Source: Comamonas sp. BIGb0124
Lineage (GTDB): Bacteria; Pseudomonadota; Gammaproteobacteria; Burkholderiales; Burkholderiaceae_C
Direction: 5' to 3'
Length of the DNA stretch: 64,000 bases
Assembly (NCBI RefSeq): GCF_003752175.1
Contig: NZ_RJVF01000008.1
Span: 186,001 to 250,000 of the forward strand
Position numbers and translations under genes: made by a program. The notes under the pieces are model-generated. The model made no database searches. It saw only the letters and a list, made by a program, of their open reading frames with translations, and was not told where the DNA came from. Below, piece by piece: positions 17,647-24,900 of this stretch (position 1 is the stretch's first letter; each line of letters opens with the position of its first letter).

Positions 17647-18642
17647 ATGACATTCAACAGTCAACTCGGTCGGTTCACCTTCGTGGCATTGACTTCCGTC
17701 GCCGCACTCGGTGCGATGCAGAGCCAGGCGCTGGCCCAGTCGAACTGGCCGAACAGACCCGTGACGCTGGTGGTCCCCTTCCCGCCCGGCGGCACCACCG
17801 ATGTGCTGGCCCGCACGCTGGCCGAACGTCTGTCCGGAAAGCTCGGGCAGCCGGTGATCGTCGAAAACCGACCTGGCGCAGGAGCGACCATCGGTGCCGA
17901 GTATGTGGCCAAGGGGCCGGCCGACGGCCACGTCCTGCTGATCGGCGCCGTGCACCACACGATTGCGCCCAGTGTGTACAAAAGACTGGGCTACGACTTC
18001 CAGAAGGACTTCCAGCCCATCACCACCCTTGCGATGGTCCCGAACGTGCTGGTGATCAATGCCGCAAAGACGCCGGTCGACAACGTCGCACAGTTGGTCG
18101 GTTATGTGCAGAAGAATCCCAACCAGGCCACCTACGGCTCGAACGGGAACGGCACCGCTCAGCACATGATCGGCACCGAGTTCCAGGCCATGACGGGCAC
18201 GACCCTGATTCATGTTCCCTACAAAGGCAGCGGCCCCTTGGCGACGGACCTGCTGGGCGGCCAGATCCTGATGTCGTTCGACACCCTCACGCCGGTTCTG
18301 CCCCAGATCCAGGCCGGCAAGCTCAAGGCACTGGCGGTGACCACCGCCGAACGCTCCAAGGCGCTTCCGGATGTACCGACCCTGGCGGAGTCGGGATTGC
18401 CGGGGTTCAACATCGGGACGTGGTTCGGCGTGCTGGCTCCGGCGGCGACGCCCAACGAGGTGGTCGGCCGGTTGAGCCGCGACATGGTGGAGATCATCAA
18501 GTCGCCCGACTTCGTCAAACGCATGGACGAAATCGGCGCACAACCCGTCGGCAACACGCGAGAAGAAATGAAGCAGCAGATCGCAGAAGAGACGGCCAAG
18601 TTTGCCGAGCTGGTCAAGAAGGGCAAGATCACGATCGATTGA
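17647..18642 (+). CDS. Bug-family tripartite tricarboxylate transporter substrate-binding protein
   Basis: Periplasmic solute receptor of 331 residues. The signal peptide ends at about residue 31 (SQALAQ), and the mature part starts with the family pattern WPNRPVTLVVPFPPGG, followed by GQPVIVENRPGAG and VPYKGSGP. ATG 17647 is preferred because GGAG lies 6 bases ahead of it; an in-frame ATG at 17635 overlaps that ribosome site. As the last gene of the tartrate operon, 131 bases after the pyruvate kinase, it probably binds tartrate or malate. The membrane subunits TctA and TctB are not in this window and must be supplied from elsewhere. Confidence 0.9.
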   Translation: MTFNSQLGRFTFVALTSVAALGAMQSQALAQSNWPNRPVTLVVPFPPGGTTDVLARTLAERLSGKLGQPVIVENRPGAGATIGAEYVAKGPADGHVLLIGAVHHTIAPSVYKRLGYDFQKDFQPITTLAMVPNVLVINAAKTPVDNVAQLVGYVQKNPNQATYGSNGNGTAQHMIGTEFQAMTGTTLIHVPYKGSGPLATDLLGGQILMSFDTLTPVLPQIQAGKLKALAVTTAERSKALPDVPTLAESGLPGFNIGTWFGVLAPAATPNEVVGRLSRDMVEIIKSPDFVKRMDEIGAQPVGNTREEMKQQIAEETAKFAELVKKGKITID

Positions 18643-18658
18643 GACATTTCTTCAGCCC

Positions 18659-18675
18659 GCCCCGCACGCCGGGGC
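18659..18675. terminator. Possible terminator hairpin after the tartrate operon
   Basis: GCCCCG-CACGC-CGGGGC is a perfect 6-bp GC stem 16 bases after the receptor stop codon, in the gap before the convergent LysR remnant. It lacks a T-run. Confidence 0.4.
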
Positions 18676-18719
18676 ACTTGGCTGGGTGGGCGAGAAAACC
18701 GTCGGTGGGTTGAGAATCC

Positions 18720-18896
18720 TCAATCGCCCGGCTTGAAGCCCACGCGCCGGCTCAGTTCTCGCCAGTGATGCAGTTCGCTGGCCAGGTTCATGCGCTCGGC
18801 AGCAGCCGTCACACTGCCCTGCTCTGCCGTGGCGATCAGCAGGCGGATGGAAGTCAGATCAAAACGAATGCGCTGGAGGTCGTGGAGTTTGCTCAT
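18720..18896 (-). pseudogene. LysR regulator remnant
   Basis: A 58-codon frame starting at ATG 18896 reads as the beginning of a LysR regulator (FDLTSIRLLIATAEQGSVTAAAERMNLA) but stops being family-like before the recognition helix and ends after 19 more residues (SELHHWRELSRRVGFKPGD). The remaining roughly 250 residues of a LysR protein are absent on either strand here. It overlaps the last 38 bases of the hydroxy-acid dehydrogenase gene on the same strand. It is most likely the stump of the regulator that once followed this two-gene cluster, lost by an internal deletion. Whether the short product is made is unknown. Confidence 0.65.
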
Positions 18897-20058
18897 GGCA
18901 GGTGTCGAACCGGGGAAAAACCGGTTGGTTCGGCGCAAGATGATCGCGCGTGATGTCGGCGATCGTGTTCGCGCCCATCAGGATCATGTTGCGCCGCAGT
19001 TCGTTGCGCAGCAGGTCGATGACCGATGCAACGCCGGCCTCGCCGCCGCTGGCCAGGCCGTAGGCCATCGGGCGTCCCAGAAAGACCCCTCGGGCGCCCA
19101 GGGCCAGCGCCTTGACGATGTCCGAAGCCCGTCGAAAGCCGCCGTCGACGAACACCGGGATGCGGTCTGCCACGGCATCCAGGATGGGGTGAAGGGCAGA
19201 GATCGACGACACCGCGCCGTCCAGCTGGCGTCCCCCGTGGTTGGAGACGATCAGCCCGTCGGCACCGTGCGCGAGCGCCATGCGGGCATCGGCCGGATGA
19301 AGGACACCCTTGATCAGCAGCGGCCCGTCCCACAGCGCGCGCACCCATTGCAGGCTTTGCCAGTCGAGACTGCGGTCCATCTCCCGCGACAGCAGCATGG
19401 CCTGGGTCTGGGCGGACGGCTTTTCATCGCCGTCGACGAGATTGGCGAACTGGGGCGAGCCGCCCTTGGCCAGGCGCCACAGCCAGCCCGGACGCTGCAG
19501 CACGTCGAGCGCAAGGCGAGACGTCGGCTTGAACGGCACCTTGAACTGGTTGCGGACGTCCCGTTCCCGCGCCCCGCTCACCGGCACATCCACGGTCAGC
19601 ACCAGGGCACCGAAGCCCTGCGCCCGGGCTCGCCGGACCACCTGCTCGGCGATGCTGCGCTGAGACATCACGTACAGCTGCAGCCACTGCAGGGGGTTGC
19701 CGGCCGGGAGCGTTTCGATGCGCGAGTTGGAGGCCGTGGACAGGACATGCGGAATGCCCGCCCCCCGCGCGGCACGCGACATCATCACATCGCCGTCCGG
19801 TCTGAACAGGCCGCAGAGACCGATCGGCGCAATCGCATAGGGCATGGCCCATGTCTGCCCGAAGACCTCGATGGATGTATCGATGTCGCGGGTGTCCCGG
19901 AGGCAGCGTGTGGTCAGGCGCAGCGCTTCGAGGTCGGCTCGATTCGCGTGGAGCGTGGATTCGCCCTCGGCGCCGCCTTCGAGGTAGTCGAACACGAACT
20001 TCGGCAGGCTGCGCCGGGCATGGCTGCGGTAGTCTTCTACGTTGAGTCGGACGGACAC
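18859..20058 (-). CDS. FMN-dependent alpha-hydroxy-acid dehydrogenase (LldD/MdlB family)
   Basis: FMN TIM-barrel enzyme of 399 residues that oxidises L-2-hydroxy acids such as lactate or mandelate to 2-oxo acids. GTG 20058 is chosen because AAGGAAAAG lies just ahead and it gives the family N-terminus (NVEDYRSHARR). Seen: PIGLCGLFRPDGD, the substrate tyrosine in LYVMSQR, the catalytic histidine in SNHGGRQLDG, and FMN phosphate binding in VDGGFRRASD and GRPMAYGLA. It lies 38 bases behind a Bug receptor gene, so the two probably form an uptake-oxidation pair for one hydroxy acid. The substrate is not defined by sequence. Confidence 0.9.
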   Translation of the reverse strand: MSVRLNVEDYRSHARRSLPKFVFDYLEGGAEGESTLHANRADLEALRLTTRCLRDTRDIDTSIEVFGQTWAMPYAIAPIGLCGLFRPDGDVMMSRAARGAGIPHVLSTASNSRIETLPAGNPLQWLQLYVMSQRSIAEQVVRRARAQGFGALVLTVDVPVSGARERDVRNQFKVPFKPTSRLALDVLQRPGWLWRLAKGGSPQFANLVDGDEKPSAQTQAMLLSREMDRSLDWQSLQWVRALWDGPLLIKGVLHPADARMALAHGADGLIVSNHGGRQLDGAVSSISALHPILDAVADRIPVFVDGGFRRASDIVKALALGARGVFLGRPMAYGLASGGEAGVASVIDLLRNELRRNMILMGANTIADITRDHLAPNQPVFPRFDTCHEQTPRPPAHSF

Positions 20059-20096
20059 GTCTTTTCCTTGTGTTGATCGGCTTCGGCGGCCGGCGG

Positions 20097-21083
20097 TCAG
20101 TCGAGGCTGATCTGACGTTCGCGGATCAGCGAAGGCCAGTACCGCGCCTGCTTGTTCCAGTAGTCCTTCATGGCTGCGGCATCCGACGGCGTGGGCTCGA
20201 CACCCAGCTCGAGCATCTTGCTGCGGACCTCGGGGTTGCCGATGGCCAACTGCAGCTCCCTGCCGAGTCTTTCGACAATCGCGGGCGGCGTGCCGCTGGC
20301 GACCACCATGCCCTGCCAGGCGGCGGCTTCGACATCGGTGATGCCCAGCTCGATCAAGGTCGGCACATCGGGCAGCGACGGCATGCGTTGCGCCGAGAAC
20401 GCGGCCAGCACCTTCAGGCGGCCCGCCTTGATCATGGGATTGGCGGTTGCGGTGTCGATGGCGATGAGTGGCACATGCCCGCTGACGACGTCCTGCATGG
20501 CGGGAGCCCCGCCTTTGTAGGGTGCATGGTTGATGTCCAGGCCCGCGCGCTGCTTGAGCATCTCCATCGCCAGGTGATGCGGGCTGCCGATGCCCGACGA
20601 TGCGTAGCTGTACTTGCCCGGGGCTTTCTTGATGGCTTCGATGGCATCCTGCACCGTGGAGAAGCCGGAGGTCGGATAGGTGGCCAGCACGAGCGGGAAA
20701 CGCGCGGTCAGTCCCACCGGAACAAAATCCTTGACCGGGTCGTAAGAGAGCTTCTTGAACAGAACCGTATTGAAGATCAAGGTTCCGTTGTCTGCACTGA
20801 ACAGGGTGTAGCCATCGGCGGGCGAACGGATCACGTTCTCGGAGGCGATCACCGAGGCACCGCCGGGCCGGTTGTCGATGACGACGTTCTGGCCGAGCTG
20901 AGCCGAAAGCTGGGTGGCGATCATCCGGGCCATGGCGTCCGATCCGCCGCCGGCCGCGGTCGCGATCACCCAGCGCAGGGGTTTGGACGGGTAGGTGTCG
21001 GCGGCTTGGGCCGCCGAGAACGCAGCGGCGAAACTGCCGATGGCAAAGGCGCAGGCGAGCCGGCGCGAAATCCTGCTGGACAT
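20097..21083 (-). CDS. Bug-family tripartite tricarboxylate transporter substrate-binding protein
   Basis: Periplasmic receptor of 328 residues with a signal peptide ending near residue 28 (AAQAAD) and the family pattern YPSKPLRWVIATAAGG, GQNVVIDNRPGGAS and APYKGGAP. The usual proline of the first loop is replaced (TAAGGGSD for PxPPGG), which may reflect a distinct ligand. It is the first gene of an operon with the FMN hydroxy-acid dehydrogenase, so a 2-hydroxy acid is the likely ligand. No TctA/TctB genes are near. Confidence 0.9.
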   Translation of the reverse strand: MSSRISRRLACAFAIGSFAAAFSAAQAADTYPSKPLRWVIATAAGGGSDAMARMIATQLSAQLGQNVVIDNRPGGASVIASENVIRSPADGYTLFSADNGTLIFNTVLFKKLSYDPVKDFVPVGLTARFPLVLATYPTSGFSTVQDAIEAIKKAPGKYSYASSGIGSPHHLAMEMLKQRAGLDINHAPYKGGAPAMQDVVSGHVPLIAIDTATANPMIKAGRLKVLAAFSAQRMPSLPDVPTLIELGITDVEAAAWQGMVVASGTPPAIVERLGRELQLAIGNPEVRSKMLELGVEPTPSDAAAMKDYWNKQARYWPSLIRERQISLD

Positions 21084-21157
21084 GGACTTGTCTCCTCATT
21101 GTTGGTCTTCACCGTGCGTCTGTGCGCAACGGTGGAGGCAGTATGGGGAGGCGGTCT

Positions 21158-21207
21158 CCATTAGGCTAGATCATTTCGCCGATAAGCAATATGCGGTGAT
21201 CTAATGG
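21158..21207. promoter_or_regulatory. Paired inverted repeats upstream of the Bug/hydroxy-acid dehydrogenase operon
   Basis: TAGATCA (21167-21173) pairs perfectly with TGATCTA (21197-21203), and CCATTAG (21158-21164) with CTAATGG (21201-21207). The nested element is centred about 100 bases upstream of the receptor start at 21083. It looks like a regulator binding region; a LysR site is plausible given the LysR remnant at the other end of the cluster. Confidence 0.45.
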
Positions 21208-21268
21208 TGAATGGCGTCCATGGACCGGCCGCCGCTTCGGCGTCGACCCCCTCCACGCCGCCCGGCTG

Positions 21269-22993
21269 TCAGCTCGGCTGCAGCGATCCGGCCCCTGGGG
21301 CGTCGGCATCGGGACCGGCTTCGCAGCGGACGGCGAGGCATCTCGTCAGGCTGCGCAGCCGCTCGGGGCAGACATGGAGCAGCCAGTGCGGCACGTCGGC
21401 TGCCGGAACGGGACGCGAGAACAGGTAACCCTGGATGCGGTCGATGCCGCAGCCCACGACCGTCCGCAGTTCATCCTCGGTTTCGACGCCTTCCACGATG
21501 ACCGGCAGCTCCAGTTCACGGGCCATGGCGGCCACATGCCGGAGCAGGGTCTGCCGCCGCCTGTCGTGGGTCACGCCGCGCAGCATCAGCCGATCGCACT
21601 TGATGCCCGCCAGCGTCAGGTTGGCCAATACGCCCAGCGACGAATAACCGGCCCCGAAGTCGTCCATGATCACCTGCACACCCACCCGGTGCAGCTCGCG
21701 GACGCACTCGGCCATGTGCCGGCCGCTGGCCGTGATGGCATGTTCGGTCAATTCCAGCCTGACCTTCTGAGGGGGCAGTCGACGGCGTGCGATTTCGGCT
21801 GTCACCCAGCCGGCGAAGCCCTCGCCCATCAGCGTCACGGGGGAGACGTTCACGTTGATGGCCGGCGAATGGCCACGGCCTTGCCAGTCTCGGGCGTGAT
21901 CCAGCGCATTGAGCAGGATGAGGCGGTCCACCTGTTCGGTCCGGCCGCGCAACTCGCAGACCAGGAAGAACTGCTCGGGGTTGATCGGGCCCAGACGCGG
22001 GTGTTCGAGTCGAAGCAACGCCTCCATGTGCACCGAACCACCGCGCAAGTCGGCGATGGGCTGGAAATGCAGTGCAAGGCACTCCGGCCTGGCCATTTCA
22101 TGCAGATGATCCGCGATCAGGGCCAGCCGGCCGTCGGCGTGCACGGCTGCCGAGTCTCCGCTCGATCGGATCATCGACAGTCCGCGATGGACGAGGCTCT
22201 GGCGTCTGCGATCGGACCGGATGTTGACGACCTGTTCGATGGTCACGATGCAGGCGAAGAAGCAGACCACCAGCATGACCGACGCATCGTCCATGGGCAA
22301 AGGGGCAACCGCGCCTGTGTCTGCGGGATGCCCGAAAGAATGGGACAGCAGCCACTGCGCCGCCACGATGACGGCGCCGCAGGCGATCCACTCGGGCGTG
22401 GTGTTGGCATGAGGCGATCGATTCGCCTGCAGGCGAATACGCTGGTACCGCCACGCCCGCAGGACGACGAGGCCGGTCAACAAAACGAACGCAAGGCCGA
22501 AGGGCAGCAGCCTGATCTCGGTGCCGACCAGGAAGTAGCTCGTGGCCAGCAGGGTATGGGCCAGCATTGCGCCCGCGGCCATTCCGGTGCTCGCGAGAAC
22601 GATATGACCCCAACGGGTGCGTCTCAGAAGAACGGGCACCGTCAGCCTGCAGCTGAGCATCATCACGACCAGCGCCGAAAGAGCGGGCAGCAGTTTCCAC
22701 TCGTGCACGGGGGTATCGGTGCTCAGCGCGTAGGTCGCCATGTCCAGCGCCCAGAAGATGCAACCCATGCCCATCGATGCGAAGGACTCGAAGACCTTGC
22801 GGCTGGCGTGATCGACCGACAGCGCGACGTATTCCGCCAGGCGCTGCGAACCGTAGACCGCCAGGGAGGCTGCGCCCCAGAATGCCGCGAGTTGCCAAAG
22901 CGGCGGCTCGCCAGCGGACAACGCCCATGGGGCGAAGGCCGCCATGACGTCGAATTCCACAACGAACGTTGGCAGCAGCAGATCGAGTTCCAT
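21269..22993 (-). CDS. Membrane EAL-domain protein with degenerate MHYT-like sensor
   Basis: Inner-membrane c-di-GMP phosphodiesterase candidate of 574 residues from ATG 22993; an in-frame ATG at 23107 would add 38 residues with no membrane or domain character. About seven hydrophobic helices fill residues 1-270 in the spacing of an MHYT sensor, but the metal-binding Met-His pairs are changed (FWALDMATY and GAMLAHTLL instead of MHxxxM/MHYT). The C-terminal 250 residues are an EAL domain with intact motifs MEALLRLEH, NVNVSP, LELTEH, MDDFGAGYSS, IKCDR, VEGVET and QGYLFSRP, so activity is expected. No GGDEF domain is seen. It is divergent from the haem-locus sigma factor. Confidence 0.82.
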   Translation of the reverse strand: MELDLLLPTFVVEFDVMAAFAPWALSAGEPPLWQLAAFWGAASLAVYGSQRLAEYVALSVDHASRKVFESFASMGMGCIFWALDMATYALSTDTPVHEWKLLPALSALVVMMLSCRLTVPVLLRRTRWGHIVLASTGMAAGAMLAHTLLATSYFLVGTEIRLLPFGLAFVLLTGLVVLRAWRYQRIRLQANRSPHANTTPEWIACGAVIVAAQWLLSHSFGHPADTGAVAPLPMDDASVMLVVCFFACIVTIEQVVNIRSDRRRQSLVHRGLSMIRSSGDSAAVHADGRLALIADHLHEMARPECLALHFQPIADLRGGSVHMEALLRLEHPRLGPINPEQFFLVCELRGRTEQVDRLILLNALDHARDWQGRGHSPAINVNVSPVTLMGEGFAGWVTAEIARRRLPPQKVRLELTEHAITASGRHMAECVRELHRVGVQVIMDDFGAGYSSLGVLANLTLAGIKCDRLMLRGVTHDRRRQTLLRHVAAMARELELPVIVEGVETEDELRTVVGCGIDRIQGYLFSRPVPAADVPHWLLHVCPERLRSLTRCLAVRCEAGPDADAPGAGSLQPS

Positions 22994-23160
22994 GTCAGTG
23001 AGGTTGCGGACTTCCACACTGCGAAACGTCGAGTGCGTTGGGGCGTCGTCCGACGTGAAGTTCAGTGTACACGGGCCTTCTTTGCACACCGCATAGTCGA
23101 CATGCAAGGTCCGGTTCCAGGTGACTCAGAATCCACACATGACGCACGGATATAAATATC

Positions 23161-23186
23161 GATAATGCAAATCAAATACATTTGCA
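23161..23186. promoter_or_regulatory. Fur-box-like palindrome upstream of the haem sigma factor gene
   Basis: GATAAT is followed by TGCAAAT (23166-23172), a 7-base spacer and ATTTGCA (23180-23186), a perfect inverted repeat in an AT-rich patch 33 bases upstream of the sigma-factor ATG. The hexamer pattern (GATAAT GCAAAT) resembles a Fur binding site, as expected for iron-controlled fecI/hurI genes. Factor assignment is inference. Confidence 0.5.
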
Positions 23187-23219
23187 CATTCGCCGTTCAC
23201 CAAGCACAAGACATCCGTC

Positions 23220-23768
23220 ATGGCCGTCACCCTGGATTCAGCCGCTGCGCAGTGGCAAGTCGACACGCTTTACCGCGAGCATCATGCGTGGATCAAGAGC
23301 TGGCTGCGCAAGCGGATCGGCAACTCGAGCGATGCGGCGGATCTCGCGCAAGATGTGTTCATGCGCGTGCTCTTGCGCCAGGGCAGCCTGACGCAGACCA
23401 CGCTGCGCGAGCCCAAGAACTTTCTGGTCACGGTGGCCAAGGGACTGGTGGTCGACCAATACCGCCGGCGGGCGATCGAGGAGGCCTATCTGGCCGAGCT
23501 GGCGGTGCAGCCCGAGGCCTTTGCGCCCTCCCCCGAGCATCGGCTGGCCATCATCCAGACCTTGTGTGAGCTCGATGCGATGCTGGATCAACTGTCGGCG
23601 AAGGCGAAGACCGCGTTTCTGCTGGCCCAGGTCGATGGGCTCACCGGCCTGGAGATCGCAGCCCGGCTGGGCGTGTCGGATCGCATGGTCCGAAAATACC
23701 TGACCCAGGCCATGTACCAGTGCCTGCAGTTCGAGCTGCGGCAGCAGGCGCTCGACGCCCGGGCATGA
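23220..23768 (+). CDS. FecI/HurI-like ECF RNA polymerase sigma factor
   Basis: Extracytoplasmic-function sigma factor of 182 residues. Region 2 (LYREHHAWIKSWLRKRIGNSSDAADLAQDVFMRVL) covers about residues 17-51 in the usual form, with REPKNFLVTVAKGLVVDQYRRR after it, and region 4 (LTGLEIAARLGVSDRMVRKYL) near residues 140-160. It heads the haem locus and overlaps the FecR gene by ATGA, so it should be released by FecR when the TonB receptor binds its ligand and then transcribe the receptor gene. Confidence 0.93.
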   Translation: MAVTLDSAAAQWQVDTLYREHHAWIKSWLRKRIGNSSDAADLAQDVFMRVLLRQGSLTQTTLREPKNFLVTVAKGLVVDQYRRRAIEEAYLAELAVQPEAFAPSPEHRLAIIQTLCELDAMLDQLSAKAKTAFLLAQVDGLTGLEIAARLGVSDRMVRKYLTQAMYQCLQFELRQQALDARA

Positions 23769-24751
23769 GTGCACCTGCGGCAAAGGCCCGGCAGACCGAC
23801 GTCCTGCTGGAGGCCTCCGAATGGTTTGCGGTCCTGCACTCCGGTCATGTCGCTGTAGCCGACCGGCAGCGCTGGAACGATTGGCTCGGCGAGCCCGGCA
23901 GTCCCCAGCGGCAGGCCTGGGCTCAGGTCGAGCGCATCGGACAACGGTTCGGCACGATCGATGACGGGGCGGCGCGTTCGACTCTGCAGCGCCGTGCCGG
24001 TACGGCCTCCGGCTCGCGCCGCCATGCGCTGAGGGCGCTGTCGGTGATCGGCAGCACTGGCTTGCTGGCCTGGAGCGGCAGCCAGACCGGCGTCTGGGAA
24101 AACTGGCGTGCCGACTGCGCGACCGCGACCGGAGAAATCCGCGAGCTGACGCTGGACGACGGCACCCGTCTCTGGCTGGACACCCACAGTGCGGTGAAGG
24201 TGGCGTTCACCGACCGGTTGCGCCGCATCGTTCTGCTGCGTGGGGACATCCTCGTCACGACCGCCGGTGCGCTGCCCGGCCGGGCCAAGGACACGCGTCC
24301 CCTCGTCGTCGATGGCGACCATGGGCGCATGCGGGCATTGGGCACGCGGTTTTCGGTGCGCCAGCGCAGTCTGGATACGCTGCTGGCGGTTTTCGACGGA
24401 GCCGTGGAGGTCAGCCCGGCGCAAGGCAATGCCAGCCGCATCGTGAGCGCCGGCGAGCAGGTCGTGTTCACGGCAGACGGCATCGGCCACAGCCAGACCG
24501 CCGATCTGGCCCGGCAGGCGTGGTCGCAGGGCTTGCTGGTGGCCGCCGATATGCCGCTGGCGACGTTCATCGCCGAGCTCGCACGGTATCGGCCAGGGCA
24601 TCTGGCGTGTGACGACGGCGTGGCCGGGTTGCGTTTGACGGGGGTGTACCCACTCAGGGACACCGAGCAGGCGCTGGCGGCGGTGGCCCTGGCCCTGCCC
24701 GTGCGCATTCGGCATCGCACCCGCTGGTGGGTCACGGTCGAGGCTGCGTAG
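23765..24751 (+). CDS. FecR/HurR-like anti-sigma factor and signal transducer
   Basis: Inner-membrane sigma regulator of 328 residues starting at ATG 23765, inside the stop codon of the sigma gene. The N-terminal cytoplasmic domain has EASEWFAVLHSG and the tryptophan-rich RWNDWLGEPGSPQRQAWAQVERI; a single membrane segment (RALSVIGSTGLLAWSG) lies near residues 95-112; the periplasmic FecR domain has ELTLDDGTRLWLDTHSAV and VDGDHGRMRALGTRFSVR. It should contact the STN domain of the receptor encoded next. Confidence 0.92.
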   Translation: MSAPAAKARQTDVLLEASEWFAVLHSGHVAVADRQRWNDWLGEPGSPQRQAWAQVERIGQRFGTIDDGAARSTLQRRAGTASGSRRHALRALSVIGSTGLLAWSGSQTGVWENWRADCATATGEIRELTLDDGTRLWLDTHSAVKVAFTDRLRRIVLLRGDILVTTAGALPGRAKDTRPLVVDGDHGRMRALGTRFSVRQRSLDTLLAVFDGAVEVSPAQGNASRIVSAGEQVVFTADGIGHSQTADLARQAWSQGLLVAADMPLATFIAELARYRPGHLACDDGVAGLRLTGVYPLRDTEQALAAVALALPVRIRHRTRWWVTVEAA

Positions 24752-24900
24752 CCCACTCAAAGAATAAAAAAATTCCGGATATCGGTTCCGCAGGTTCCGT
24801 TTTGACGGGACTCGTTCGGCTCATCCCTTGAGAACCAGGAGTTTGTCCTGGCGAAACCAGTCCGGGGTGGCCTGCCCTCCCCGGCAAAGAGGGAACATTC
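24752..24900 (+). promoter_or_regulatory. Receptor promoter region with hairpin
   Basis: This 149-base gap separates the sigma/anti-sigma pair from the receptor and is where the FecI-type sigma should act. A perfect 6-bp hairpin CCAGGA-GTTTG-TCCTGG lies at 24835-24851, 49 bases before the receptor ATG; it may be an attenuator or leader structure. An A-run with AATTCCGG follows the fecR stop codon. No ECF promoter consensus can be assigned by eye. Confidence 0.35.

Noticed and set aside
14741-17653. 970-codon minus-strand frame antisense to ttuD and ttuE
   Set aside because: Antisense shadow of the glycerate kinase and pyruvate kinase genes; composition is typical of the reverse frame of high-GC codons.
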